NCBI RefSeq assembly: GCF_030848805.1
Contig: NC_092365.1
Location: 20,541,395-20,605,394 of the forward strand
Direction of reading: 5' to 3'
Source: Temnothorax longispinosus
Taxonomy: Eukaryota; Arthropoda; Insecta; Hymenoptera; Formicidae
Length of the DNA stretch: 64,000 bases
Under the pieces are notes generated by a model. That model made no database searches. It saw nothing but the letters and a program-made list of their open reading frames with translations, and was not told the origin of the DNA. This document shows positions 1-12,770 of this stretch, one piece after another (position 1 is the stretch's first letter; every line of letters begins with the position of its first letter). The position numbers and the translations under genes are program-made.

Positions 1-2784
1 TAAAAATATGGGATAGTAATCAGCAGTAATGGCGATCATTTTCTGATTAGACGCGATCACTGTGCGTATTTTTTTTGTAGATTAGTAACGCAAAATCGAT
101 GTACAGTTAATATTGCAACTGTTATATTTGTAGAATTGTGTGCATAAATTAATTAAAATACGGGATATTAATTGGTAGCGTGATTGCGATCATTTCCTTA
201 CTAGCCACGATCATCACTGCTTCTAATTTTTTTGTACATTAAAAGATATCGCTATAATTAATGCCGCAACTGCTTTTATTAAATTACATGCATGAGTTAA
301 TTGAAAAGTCTTTTCTGCATTAATTTTTACATATTAGTATTAGATACAATTAACAGTTCATGATATCGCGTAATATTTATAATAATAATTTAATATTACG
401 AATTAATGTTAGATGAGATGTACATTTTTATGTTATTGGAAAAAGTATTATTTTAATTTAAAATAAGCGTTTAGAATCGGTAATGAAAAAAATATCAAGC
501 ACGTGTCATTTTATAACAGTAAATGCCATTGATAACATACTTTCGTGCTTTGAGATTCTTATATATAAGAGCAATTTATGCGTCTATACTGCATCTAACA
601 GAAAATCCGCTGGTGTCACGATTTCTCTCAAACAGAATAAACGGATTAAAAAATATAGATCGGTTCGCATGTAAGTTAACGGAATTAATAAGTGCGACTG
701 TGTGCGAGTGCGTGAAATCGTCGTGTGTCGATCCGTGATATAATCTGGACAATATCGATCGAATCCATCTTAATCGCGCGCGGAGATGGAATACCGTGAC
801 GTAATTAGTTGCTCAATTACGAACTTGCACGAGCTACGCATTTGCAACGGCTTAGAAGTCCTTGAGGATTGGCGCAATCAACAGCTTCTATAATGATCAC
901 TGCGAGGATTCAAGGTAAGAAATTTTTCTTGTTTTTAGGAGATACTTATATATTTACACGCATTATCAATGCAAGATATTTGAAAGTCAAGAAATATCTA
1001 TTTTTTTTTAAACACAACAGATTATTAAAACTAAATTTTTTCCCATATTACGTAACGTTTGAACTAACATTTTATTCTACACATATCGATATATAGATAT
1101 AACACAAATTGAAAAGATATTTATATGGCTTTCTATATGAAACTGTAAATATATTAACAAAACGATAAATTCTCCCTGAAATGATTGAATCGACGAATAT
1201 TGCTCATGTTTGTAATTTAGAACTAAATTGAATATAAGATATGAATTTATAAATCATACTTTTTATCAAATTTAATAAAATATTCACTTTTTCTTTATAT
1301 TCTTGCCGGATATTAAAGTTTATTATCTCTATTTTGATTTGAAGACGTATATAATATAATAAATATTATATTATATAAAATACTTTGATAAAAATGTATA
1401 CATATATACATTTTATATACTATATATAATGAAAGCGAAGGAAAGAGTTAGAACTCGAGAATATTTCTTTTCATCTTTTATTTAAAAAGACAATAATAAA
1501 GTGTACAAATAATATAAAATTTGGAAACAAAACATTTTCGGTGCAAACTATATCGAAGGATAATCGATTGTATGTTCTTGTCACGGATATGTCACGAATT
1601 ACTACTGACGATACTTAAAAAAGTTTACGTATGTACGTAGGAAGTATTCGCCAACAAGCTTGCTGACAACCTAAATATACATATGACGGTCTCATGAATA
1701 ATCTCTATGTAATTGTAATAAATTATATTAATGTTAACGGTATATCTTCGAGTTATAGACATTGACTTAGATCTGATTTATGCTCGGTGTAATCCAAAGA
1801 CCAGAAACATAAATTCTACGGAGTAAGCTGACAGAAAATAACAGGCAAGAAATGTATAAATTATTATACATATGTATTTTGTGGCAGAACTTTGGTAAAC
1901 GTTACTCATTCACGTGTGTTCATTTAGGCCTGACAGTATTGCATATCATACATATTAAATTAATTGTGTCGTGTTAAGTACAGAAATTAAAGATATATAT
2001 CAAGGCTACTTTATACGCGATAATATTAAAAGTCGTTACTTAAAAATAAAGTTAATAAAAAAAGTCAACACAAGTACAGAAAAGAATCTTAACATAATAA
2101 AGTATACGCTTTATTAATTTTTCATTTTTTTGTTAATATATTAATTTCTTGTTTCTTTCAATTCTCGAGAATTTCTGCGAAAATCCCAATAACAATTTTT
2201 CAAACATTTAGAAGAACCGATCGTTGACTATTCTTAAAGCGATCGATGTACGATTTAAGGTACAGGTAATTTTTTTCTTGATGACTCATCATGAGATACA
2301 CGGAGCATAAATCTTCGACAATGAGTCGAGTAACTCGTCGTCTGAAACTCCTTAATCGATGTGCTTCTTACGTCTAACATACACACTCAATATGTATCAG
2401 CTAAAATGTAAATGCAACTTGATCGCGGATACGAACTTCATTTAGGTTTATTTAGGGCAGGCAGTGTTAAGTAATTACTTCCCTAAACGGTACAGCCCAC
2501 ATTCGCAGCGCACTTACAATATTTCGGCATTTGTAGTGTCGAACGTAACTACCTAGGTTTTAATCACTTGAGGATTTGCATGCTATTTTGCATTGCATCA
2601 TTAGAAACAAGGAGGATTTATGCAAATAATTGAGAATCCGAATTTCAAACCATAGTAATCCAGAAAAATCAAAATTAAATTCCTTTCAGAAAAGATGTTA
2701 GACAAAGAAAAAATTTATAGTTTTCTATTTCATATCAAATAAGTCTATAAAAACACATCTGAAATCTAAATTACTCTATGTCCA
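1..2784. other. Gene-free AT-rich stretch
   Basis: No coding region with plausible splice sites is visible on either strand. The first 240 bases contain two diverged copies of a segment of about 150 bases (starting near 1 and near 150) that share the blocks 'gggata', 'gcgatcat' and 'tttttttgta', so an old tandem duplication is likely. I looked here on the minus strand for an endostatin domain that could extend the collagen gene to the right and saw none. Confidence 0.5.
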
Positions 2785-2790
2785 TTTATT
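2785..2790 (-). terminator. Polyadenylation signal of the collagen gene
   Basis: AATAAA on the minus strand, about 100 bases past the TAG stop at 2889. This supports the collagen transcript ending here without endostatin exons. Confidence 0.55.
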
Positions 2791-2888
2791 ATAATCTTTT
2801 TCAAGAAACGTCATAATTGAAACAATATATATGTATATTGTATCTTGAAAAATATGAGTCTTTCAATATAAGTTACGTTACAAAAATA

Positions 2889-5800
2889 CTAAATATAAAA
2901 TAATAAAAATGCTTCGAAAGGAGGGTTTGCTGGCGGTGGAGATGTCGTTGGTGGTGCTGGCGTTGTGATAGGTAAAAGTGAGCCGAGCTGAAAAACAGTA
3001 TAAGAGAAATTCGGTGTTAACACAATTATAGCATTCTACGAACTTATAATAATAATACAATTTGATACTGACTGCAATGTATTGCCACCCATTGTTAACT
3101 CTGACTAGTAAAGCTTGTTCGTTTATTATATAAGCCAGCGTCCCGACTGGACTTACACTAGACATCTGTAAACGTAAAACAAGAATATTAAAAGTAGATT
3201 TGCGCAAAAAAAGCAATTATTATTAATTGCTAATTTGGGGAATCTTACTTTTGTCATGGCTTCTGTGTTTTGGAACGTAACAGCTCCTGGCACAATTTTC
3301 GTTGTACTTTCTAAAGGTCCCCTTGTAGCGGCAGCAACACCTTGAAAAAATTTTTGAAATTATTTAAGAATATAAAGATACTGATGTTAATGTGCAATTA
3401 GTGGAAAATATTTTATAATCATCGAAAGAGCGTTGGTTCTGGTGCATATTAATTTTAGTATCATACTGCAGATATTACCTAATTGCTCTTGTAGTTCTTT
3501 CAGTTGCTTGAGTTCACGTAGAGCTTTCAATTCGTCCAGACTACTTCTGGCTCCTTGCGGTATGCGAGTGTAAAATTTAATTTAATTATATTATAAATAT
3601 TTGATAGGTGTTCGATAAAACAGATATTTATCGCAGACTTAGAATAATTTTACAAAATATTATTAATGAAATTGTTAATTTGTAATATTATTAAACGTTA
3701 CATTAATATAATGACATCGGATATGTTACTCATAATTATAAACATAATTTATATTTAATCTAAAAATTTATAATTTATAATTTTAATTTTGTTATCGAAG
3801 TACGGTTAATCAAATGCTATCAAGTTATAAATGTTATAATAACTGCCAACATCTTCTCTAATATCTTAATGTCTTTACCTTGTCTGGGGGGATAATAATC
3901 TCTCTCTCCGAAAACGTGACTTCTACCGATCCCGGGTTCTCCTTTTTGTCCGATTAAAGACAAGCCGGGCGGACCAGGGGGCCCGGGAGGGCTTGGAGGT
4001 CCCGGAACTCTTACATATGATCCTTGAGGCGCTGGTCCAGGAGCTCCGGGAGCTCCTGGAGGTCCTCTCTGACCTTCTCTTCCCGGCTGCCCAGGAATTC
4101 CAGGGAAACCGTCGTCTCCTTTGTCGCCTTTGATCTAAAAAACGTATTTAACGCGTGAATAGATCGTCACAGTGTTTTTGCAGATAATGTTTTCCCGCAG
4201 AAGTACGTACGTCAATGTAATGAGAAGACTGCGATTATCGATTTTTTTTTTTTTCGCTGCATCGCATCGCTTCGGTAGACAGGCAGACAGATTTGTAGGC
4301 AGTCAATAAGTAGTAAAGTATTGCCAAGAACAGGAGCGGTTGATTTATCGGAAACATCGAAGAATGAGATTCAGCGATCGCTTAGGCGCATCACGTCGGC
4401 TTTCTGTCGACGTTTCTTCGTTGCGTACTTCTTCACGGATGTTCAGCAGAGACGGTTTATGTGCTAGGCGCGAGAGACATCTTTTTGGTCGTGGGAAGGC
4501 GATATCGGAATTTCCTGTTGCTCGACTGTGATCGCTCTTTCTCGAGAAATAATCTATCCTTGTCGTTATCAATGTTGTATTATGCCCTTAGAAAAATGAT
4601 GGATATCTTGAGCGATTTTTATCGTTGTACTTTGTATTTTTATGGAATTTCCATCAGAGAGAGATTTCTTTTTATTGCATTGACTAGATCTCTACGATCT
4701 CTCGCCTGACAGGCGTTTGCGGCGTTTTCCGCCCTATTTATACCCGAAAATGACCAGAATCTCCCGCGCGAGATTCCCGCCATTTCCTATGCGTCTTAAA
4801 GTGGGGAGGTTTTCTAGAAGCTTCTAGAATCTTCTAGAAGCGTAGTTTTGGGCCCCATCTGGCCCCCAGCCTTCCAACGGCCGTCCGATAACCGAAGGAT
4901 AAAACAAACATTCGCGTTGACCTGAACGTTCGCTCGGGATTCCGTGCGTCGTCTAAAACGTTCGAAAATTCCAATGCTCGTCGTCAAAATTTTAATAGAA
5001 AATTTCCGTACGTAACAATTGCGACCTCTTTGTGCATCTGATCGTGGAGATGCTCGATTCTCGCTCGAGATGCGAGTTGGAGACGGCGATTAGCGGGACC
5101 ACGAAATCTCCCTTCTACGGTGAACTGTTCAAGTTATCCATTGAGCCTATGAGCCTACTTAGAACGGTTTAGTCGTTATTGAGATCCGATGATCTCATCA
5201 GGTACTCGTAACTCTCGTAAAGTTCGCGTAAAGATTATACACAGTCTATCTCGCTGCACGTATACTTGGCGCGAGACACTACCGTGATGTCTCTTGATCT
5301 CGCTAATTTATGAACAGAATTTATAAAAATATGCGATAACTGTGCACACTAATTTTTAATTTTTTAATAATGCGACAATTGTACAATATTTTGCGATATT
5401 TTTATTAATTACGTACTTTATAATATTTTTCTATAATTTACAAACAATTTGTGGAATTTATGAAATAATTTTACAGTAAAATTTAATTTCTTGATATATT
5501 ATATATTTATTTCAGGTGCAAAATACATGCAACATTTTAATATTTAGCATGTTTAGAAAGAAACAGTGCATTTAAGAATTATGTAATAGTAGTAAAGATG
5601 GTAGTAGGTGCATTTTTTCATAGGTAGAATGTTTAATAACAGTGCATTATTATGTGTCAACAATAGAAGTTGTCCCACCTGTAAAATTATTAATTTATCT
5701 GTATACAAACTTTAGAAATTATTATGTTATTATTAAAGGTTATTTAGTGCAATGTTTAACGTTCAAAGATCTATTTATAACTTACATAACATTTTTTTCC

Positions 5801-8800
5801 TTTTTATTTAAAGACATTTTACTTATTTTCTTCCTACCGTACCGCTTACGGCAGTTAGCAGGTCACTTACGGTCTGACCTAACCCATCAGTCAACTGCAA
5901 ACATTCCAAAAAGTTTCGTGTACATAAAAGTAATAATACTGAATAATTTATATTCAATTCTATTGGTACATATTCTGTTATAAGTTTGATGTAATTTAAG
6001 GCTCCTGGATGGTCAACCGAGAACTCTGCGTTGACGGTGGCGACGACGTACCGTCGCGGCAGAAATTAGAACTCTCTCCAATGGAGAATTCTGTCCTTTG
6101 TGACATGTTGACAACCTATTTTGTCGTGCATGCTACTTCTTTATTATTCGCTTTGTGCTCTAACGTTTAACGTATTCGTGAAAATCGTAAAATTGATTGA
6201 AAAGTAAGATTTGCATGCGGGAGGAACGTTTTCACCTCCTTTCGATAGTCGTTAACAGTCGTTAAACGGCTGTTTTCCCGTATGTTTAGGCTTCGTTTTA
6301 TGGCTGTTTGTTTATTGTCCAGGGAAAAGGATAGTTTTCGGTCAATTTCGGAAGTGTTCTGAAACGATCTATAGTGATGTTTTATTGAAATGTCTTTTTA
6401 TTTGAAAATGGCATGCACAACAAAATTGGGTGTCTTCCTCGCCTCGATAGTAAGAATCCAATATGGCCGCGGTGACCGTTTAGGAGCCTTAAGTAGTATG
6501 ATATAAATTAGACAGTTTTGTTCAGTTTCGTTAGTTCTTAGAAATCGTTCAGTTTTTGTTAGTTTTTAGTCTAAACTTATTTTTTATATGCAATTGATAC
6601 AATTCTATAATTATAAAAATTTGTTTGAACTTCTAAAGTTTTACAATATTGATTTTTATATTTATGTTAAAGAAATGGGTTTAGGATTTAATTATGTATA
6701 ATCTTCAAAAACAGTAGATAAATTTTTATTAAATAGATTGTGGATTTTGTATTTAATTTTGTGGTATAAACTAATTGTATAATAAGACATTCTCGTTTAT
6801 GGGTGTTCCGAAATTTGAGGGTAATAAGATTGTAGCATAAAAGTTCGTGAAAAATTAAGTAATAAAAATGCATGCCATTTTTTTCATAAAGTAGTTTCTT
6901 AAAGATGGTTTAAGGTATTACCAATCATTCGCATTGGTTAAAAAGTGTGATCGTGCGACAGTATGCGTACCAACAGCGGCAACGTTTGTTTGACGTGAAG
7001 TGTTCGACATCTAATACCACTGCACGACACACGAACAGGTGACTTTTTATCCAATACTTAAGATTGGTTGTACCTTAAACTTTTATATTTAAAAAACTAT
7101 TTTATAAAAAAATGGTATTATGCACTTTTATTATTTAATTTTTCACGAATTTTTATGCTGCAATCTTATTACCTTTGAATTTCGGAACACCCTGTATATA
7201 CTTTCTTATTTCTTTTTAGTATATTTTTGGTATTTTGATAATATAATTTATTTTGTGTAATTTATTTTTGTATTTAACACTTACGCCCCTGTCTTGACGA
7301 ACATTACGTGCGGCTCTTGTACCGTCAATCTAATTTAAAAAAAAGGAGAAGATTAAATTAATAAAAGTTTATTAATAAGCAATTTAGTTGACAGTTTCAT
7401 GGATAAAATTAATCAATGTTGTTAAACAGATAGTAAATTCTAATAAATAAATTAGTCGGATTTAACTGTTTCACTTTACGGATCAAATGTCTGGAATCTT
7501 GTATTGTTTTAGAGTTACATTTTTTTATATTGCAATTTAATGTTTAATATGTGATAAACGATATTTAGAAGAATATTATTTTTGATACTAAATTATGTAT
7601 AAATAGATATATTGTGACAGATATGTATATGCAGAGGGTTCACGTCGCTCGGAATTGAGCAATACGACTAATTGTAAGAAAAAGAATACATGTATAATGA
7701 GATTCAGCTTTTTCAGAATTTTCTCAAGTTTTTTGTTTATGGAAAATATATCTATATACGAAGTCGGTGATTGATGTACTACGCCATTAAAGAAAAATCG
7801 AAAAATCCTTTACAGTTTTTGGATATCTTTAATATTAAGCGAAATATTGCAAGTTAAAATTTTAATAATTTTTCAAATCAAGTACTTATAAATGAGATGC
7901 ATATCTGCATATTCAACAAAATTATCGCAACACTCAATTTCTATCAAAATTTCGCATAACTTTAAATAAGCATATCTCCGCGAAAAATTGTCGTATTTGA
8001 AAAACTTTTTTTTCATTCTAAAGAGTAAAGTCCGTAAATTAAGGAGCATTCGCTAGATTTTGGATTTATCCTCCCCTCTTCCAACCATCTTTTCAAAAGT
8101 AAGGACGTGTTTTGTCTCCAAAAAGTTGCATAATTTGACGCACTCTATATGGGATATAAATTTTTTTTTCGCAAATATCATGATAGACCATCGTAAATAT
8201 GGACTTTTCCTTGCAAATTAAAAGAATGAGATTTGTACGATTTTTTTTCACGGAGTTACGATATATTAAAGTTACCTATGCATTTTTGTTTAGTTACCGC
8301 CCCCTCCCAACTTTTTTAAAGACTTGTGTATAGTGTATATAGTGTATACATGAAAGCTTCAAGAAGATGTATATATAAGTGTTTAAAAAAGGGGTACTTT
8401 TGCAACAGGGCATATTCTTAAGACTAAATTAAGTAAAAAAGTACAGCACACTTTTCCCTCCGATAAACAATTATCGAGATATCGTAAGCTAAATAGTGAA
8501 AAAGTTACCAAGTTTTTCTTGAATATCTTATAAAGTATTACGCAAATAAAAAATTGTTTTCGACAAAAGTTGTTTAAATTAATTAGTAAAGAACATTGAT
8601 ACAATGCAAAAAATGTTTCTATTTAAAAAATCGAAGTTGACCTTTGTTTGATCAATATTTAGTAATATTCATCCACGATGAAACAAATAGTATCATCTTG
8701 TGTCCTCTTTGATTACAAACAAGTTTTGTCTAAACAATTCTTTTCATACAATGCATATTTTACAAGAGGCGTTTAAAAAGAAAGTGGCTGAGAGGCAGAT

Positions 8801-9214
8801 CAGCAAAGTGGTATCGCAAAGCTATACAGGCTCTCATAGCTAGGTAGCGTGAGGCCAGAATTGAATAGAGACTATGTTAAAAAATAGATTTTTGTAGCCA
8901 AAGAAGTGGGGAAAATATAACGTATTTGAAACTGCAAGAGACCTTAAATGAGAAAAAATGTGTTGCGCTTACTTATTGAAGTCTCTTTATATAAGATATT
9001 TGTCATTAACAGTATAAATGGTTCACTCTGTATACATATGTTCCTACACTTTCAAGGCATTATTTTTTTCTTGATAGGACGATGCAATAATCAAAATTAT
9101 TTGTAATAATAAAAATTTTTAAACTATTATCATATATCAGTGTATACATACTGCTTTTCCGAATACGATTCCGATGACGGCCAACAATAAAAATAAGTAC
9201 ATCAACACCCGCAT
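2889..9214 (-). CDS. Short secreted collagen with multiplexin (XV/XVIII) trimerisation domain
   Basis: Seven exons on the minus strand: 9214-9152, 7329-7285, 4134-3879, 3553-3479, 3340-3249, 3165-3073, 2987-2889. All splice sites are GT-AG and all phases fit (0,0,1,1,0,0), giving 240 residues. Exon 1 is a signal peptide (MRVLMYLFLLLAVIG...). Exon 2 ends in Gly (RQDRG) and exon 3 continues the triplet register as IKGDKGDDGFPG, followed by about 25 Gly-X-Y-like triplets with an interruption (PAPQGSYVRV). Exon 4 is a Leu/Glu/Lys linker (LDELKALRELKQLKELQEQL) that could form a coiled coil. Exons 5-7 read GAVTFQNTEAMTK, SPVGTLAYIINEQALL, VRVNNGWQYIA, LGSLLPITTPAPPTT: the trimerisation region of collagen XV/XVIII (Drosophila Multiplexin), which I recognise from the family. 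The usual endostatin domain is missing because a stop follows PPFEAFLLFYI, and no N-terminal thrombospondin-like domain is seen. The product should be an extracellular-matrix trimer. It could instead be the 3' part of a longer gene, but a promoter, signal peptide and stop all fit a complete small gene. Confidence 0.82.
4135..4710 (-). ncRNA. Predicted heat-shock transcript inside collagen intron 2
   Basis: Whatever the heat-shock promoter drives must start near 4708 and run left. The first open frame is 75 codons (4572-4345), beginning MITTRIDYF and rich in Arg/Ser; I do not recognise it and it lacks a signal peptide or domain. A good splice donor (GAC|GTACGTAC) sits at 4212/4211, 77 bases before the collagen exon at 4134. 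Joining to that exon leaves a TAA in the collagen frame upstream and no in-frame Met. The product may therefore be a non-coding RNA, a short peptide, or a 5'-untranslated leader for the collagen 3' exons. The transcript is inferred from the promoter only. Confidence 0.35.
4735..4841 (-). promoter_or_regulatory. Heat-shock promoter: six-unit HSE plus TATA box
   Basis: At 4812-4841 the sequence is three consecutive TTCTAGAA blocks separated by two bases, that is six alternating TTC/GAA units in perfect register: a textbook binding site for heat-shock factor trimers. On the minus strand a TATAAATA box (4742-4735) follows about 70 bases downstream, the spacing seen in insect hsp promoters. The expected start of transcription is near 4705-4712. 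The site lies in intron 2 of the collagen gene, on the same strand. Confidence 0.8.
4843..5995. other. Intron 2 sequence, no gene seen
   Basis: The part nearest the heat-shock element (to about 5290) is richer in GC than its surroundings; the rest is AT-rich. No exon or mobile-element end recognised. Confidence 0.4.
6000..6488. mobile_element. piggyBac-type MITE, 489 bp
   Basis: Flanked by TTAA at 5996-5999 and 6489-6492. The ends are inverted repeats: the left end reads GGCTCCTGGATGGTCAAC and the reverse complement of the right end GGCTCCTAAACGGTCACC. There is no transposase frame. A TTAA duplication with short terminal repeats fits a non-autonomous piggyBac element. Confidence 0.8.
6800..7194. 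mobile_element. Foldback MITE with TA target site, about 395 bp
   Basis: Almost the whole element is one inverted repeat of about 160 bases per arm, beginning GGGTGTTCCGAAATT on both strands, with TA at each edge (6798-6799 and 7195-7196). The paralogous position in unit B (about 13692) is empty (cgttta joined to tatactttc), which confirms insertion after the duplication. The end sequence resembles mariner/Tc1-class elements. Confidence 0.8.
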
Positions 9215-9325
9215 GATTGCTGTCTGGCAAGTACGATTTATACTTAGGGTTTGAAAATACTCAGTTTCTGCGAAGTCCTTCGCCTTCAAGTAAAATCAAC
9301 TGGAAGCAAATGAAGTAAGTGCGTC

Positions 9326-9352
9326 TGACTTATCGAGAACTCCCTTATAAAG
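9326..9352 (-). promoter_or_regulatory. TATA promoter of the collagen gene (unit A)
   Basis: On the minus strand CTTTATAAG lies at 9352-9344 and a TCAGAC initiator-like motif at 9328-9323, about 110-140 bases before the ATG at 9214. The same CTTTATAAG is kept in unit B at 15274-15266, which supports its function. Confidence 0.5.
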
Positions 9353-10334
9353 CAATGCTGTATCTTATCGTTCCTTGAAAATTGTTTCAAAATTATAGTG
9401 CAAAATTACTGTTGTTAAACTTTTCAAAGAAGTCATTTTTGTTATCGTGAATACTAGGTATATATGACGTATGTATACGTCATTAAAAAATTTTAGAATT
9501 TTATTTTTTATTTTATTTAATTTCTATTATATTTTAATAAAAAAATTTTGTATAGTGTTATTAATAATATGCTATTCAATTATTATTTACATGTTATCAC
9601 AATAAAATGTTATTTAATATGTACGTGTGTGTTTCTTAAAAAGCGCCTACTAACGACAAAGCACGTTATATTTCTTTTCAAATATTATATTTAGTCGAGA
9701 GATCATTTTTTTTTATAATGCTTAAGGCTTCTGTCTAATCGCCGCTTCTATCCTTGCTTGATAATGTTAGAAGCGAGAAATTGCATGCCAAAAATTCTTC
9801 CGCTTTTACGTTAAGATAAAAAGATATATCCATAAAACGCGCGCGCAATTGTAATTTCAGAACATTTGTAAAATATACCGAACACTTTCCTTTGGCTTTA
9901 ATAATCAATAAATAGTTGTAAAATAATGAAAAATAAAAGGAAACAGGTTAAGAAGATAGATTGCATGTCACATTAAGTTTACGGTTATTTAGTGATTATT
10001 AAAGCGTCCTTGTCCTTGCGCGACAATACCAGCTTGACATCGATGTAATACGGAATTTATTACAACACAAATTTCCTGAGAATTTTGTTGCATCTCAGTA
10101 ATTAAATTATTAATTCGTTGACTTAATCCCTATAAGTAAAAGTCAAGAGGCATTAAATCTCAGTGATTTTGGAGATCAGAAGACCGTTGTTGTTACCTAT
10201 ATTTCATGTTTCGTTTCAATATTTGTTTATAACTTTGTAATAAAGCATTTTTAGCCAAACTTTATATAACATTTTCTTCTTATTATTACTTGTAGAATAT
10301 GCTCCCGCAGTGTGTCGGGTAAAACCCGGGACTC

Positions 10335-10640
10335 GTAGATAAGAAATGAGTCATGTTCAGAAAATTTTCGTAATTTAGCAAAAGCTATATTGCAACATTG
10401 TACAACAATTTTTTCAAAGCGATATAACTAAGGTCACATACTTCGCAATTTTTCTACGACGCAAATAGTTATCTTTTGTACGTATAATGATGCCTAAAAT
10501 GCCGCGATAAAATTGTACCTACCGCCCGACATAAACACAACCATGCAAATGTGTGAATTGGCACGTGCAGTGCCACTGTGTTGTATATTTCTAGTTCTCT
10601 CAAAAATTATTTTATCGCAGATTAGATGTGACGGACTAAA
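10335..10640 (-). promoter_or_regulatory. Repeated upstream module, unit A copy
   Basis: One of four related copies in this window (others start at 12771, 13076 and 15683). Shared blocks in order on the plus strand: AAGAAATGAGTCATG (contains the AP-1 consensus TGAGTCA), CGTAATTTAG, TATTGCAACAT, ATATAACTAAGGTCAC (AAGGTCA is a nuclear-receptor half site), and GCACGTGCAGTGCCA (CACGTG E-box). Conservation of these blocks between diverged copies, and the position 1.1 kb upstream of signal exon A, suggest an enhancer. Function is an inference. Confidence 0.45.
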
Positions 10641-11011
10641 ATGTCAAAAAGATAGGAGTGAAAAAGGATAGAATTAATTTTTTTCAAGCTATTTATATGC
10701 GGTTTATCCACATATTGTTTGCAGTATAGATATTATAAAAATAATTTATCTTAACTTTCTGTGTATCTATGTGCCTATCTGTACATGTATGCGGATATAC
10801 ATGGCGTAAAGATGTTCTTCAGTCTTCACATTCCATATTCATAATTGTTATGTCCACAATGTATTACATACAGGATTTTACTTTTACCGTTTTATGATTC
10901 TGTCATTTTTCTCGGATATCTATTTATGTTAAACAATGTTCTTAATGATTACAAAACTATAGTCAATTTGTTAAATATAAGAATTATTTAATCCATTATG
11001 CGTGTGCTTTG

Positions 11012-11020
11012 GCGCGCGCG

Positions 11021-11068
<48 letters not shown>
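11012..11068. repeat. CG/CA microsatellite
   Basis: A short (GC)n run leads into about 24 CA dinucleotides. Confidence 0.95.
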
Positions 11069-11289
11069 ATAAAGATAATTCAACTAATGATAACTCATCT
11101 CAGCGGGACCAAATAACGAGTATTAAAATTCTTATACATATACTTAAGATGTAGCTGTGAAAACGTTTAATGTTTTTCTATGATATAAATGTATTTTCTA
11201 CAATTAAACAATTGCATATAAATATGAGATAAAGCTATTAATGACCACCAACTAGAGCAGACAATAACTATATACAAACATATAATACA

Positions 11290-12060
11290 ATAAAACGTTT
11301 TTCTCCATACATACTTCTTTTTAAAATATTTTTTCTATTTTGATAATATATGTAAAATCTACTATTTTACTTAATTTATATTTATATTTATATTTACTCC
11401 TTACTTATTAGGTGTTTCGTGTTGTTTGTCGCTTGTATTCTCCATTTTAAGATGATAATTTATTTGAGATGGACATATCCGTGCCTTCCATTTGGAACAG
11501 TGCTTGTAATAACAAGTTAATTAAAGAGGTAGAAAATAGAATTAAGAGAAGTTTATTAGTTGTCAATTTAGCTACCATCAGTCATCAGTATCATGCACAA
11601 ATTTAATCCAGGTTGTTAAATACATGTAAAATAGGTACGTCTTAAAAATTTTTCTTTTAGACATGCGTGCTTGGGTAGTAAATTTTCTAATATACTTGCG
11701 TGATCTGACATTAGCGCTCTGTAGATTAAATATCTACAATTGTTTATATTTTTAGTATTATATTTTCCGTTGCTGTTAAAAGATTTTTAACTTGTTAGCA
11801 TCTGAAAGTATTAAGTTTCTGCAAAATGGTATTTCTTCACTTCGAGTAAGACCAACTTGCGAGTAAAATACTTCCAGAGAAATATTTCTTGAAAATGTTT
11901 CTTAAAAATTATACGATAAAGTTATTGCTGTTAAACGCTTAATAAAAATCACTTTTTTATTGCTAATAAATACTTTCACATACGTACATTATACATATAC
12001 CTACGTTATTTGAAAGTTTTAGAATTTGATTTTTTTATGGCTTTTGAATGAGCAAACTTT
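11290..12060 (-). pseudogene. Unit C: remnant of duplicated collagen 5' region
   Basis: Segments match units A and B in the same order: the intron block before exon 2 (about 11310-11350), a decayed exon 2 that keeps its donor (GTAAGG near 11410, read as GTAAGT in A) but has stops, the following intron (11555-11760), and the promoter-flanking block (11810-12040). The signal-peptide exon is not recognisable between about 11760 and 11810. The unit is followed to the right by two module copies (12771-13380). Confidence 0.5.
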
Positions 12061-12770
12061 TGTCCAATGTTTACACATATTTTCAATTTACATAAATTAA
12101 TTGAGTATTTATAGGTATTGCTTTATGCTCATTATTGGAGCCCAACAATCCGTGCTTCTAATTCATGTTTGCGTTACTCCTTGTTATAGAGATTATTGTT
12201 ATTTTCTTTAACTGTTCACGAATAATGTTTTGTATATATTTTCTGTAATAATATGTAATAGATTTTATATTTTAAAGAATCTAAAATATTTAAAATAATA
12301 TACATACGTTACAAGTCCTTTTTTATCCAAAATCTACACCAAGCTAACGTTCTGTTCATAAAGATTAATGATAAAAAATGTACATACTTATATTTTTGTT
12401 TTTTTAATTATCTAATCATTCTAATCTTAATTATAGATAATAATCGATTCAAAAATAATCGAGTTATTTTAAATAATTTCTAATTAATTTACGAGGGAAC
12501 TGATAAATCGTTTAATTATATAAATTGAGCTATTTATTTGTCGCTACATTTTTCTGCATTTGCGCATTAATAATACTATTTCTAAGTATTTATAATAATG
12601 AATTTGAAATATTATACATTTTATTTTGTTAATGTTATTAAAGTTGTCTTTTATATACATGCATGTATACATGAAAATAAAATTTCTTTCAATTGCGTAT
12701 TTACATGTGAGCTTTCTTATATTCGCATAATATTAAGCTATGTGTATAGTAATAATTGCCACGCACATAG

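Noticed and set aside
8383..8604. 73-codon minus frame inside the first collagen intron
   Set aside because: It lies in sequence absent from the duplicated unit B, lacks splice signals and shows no domain.
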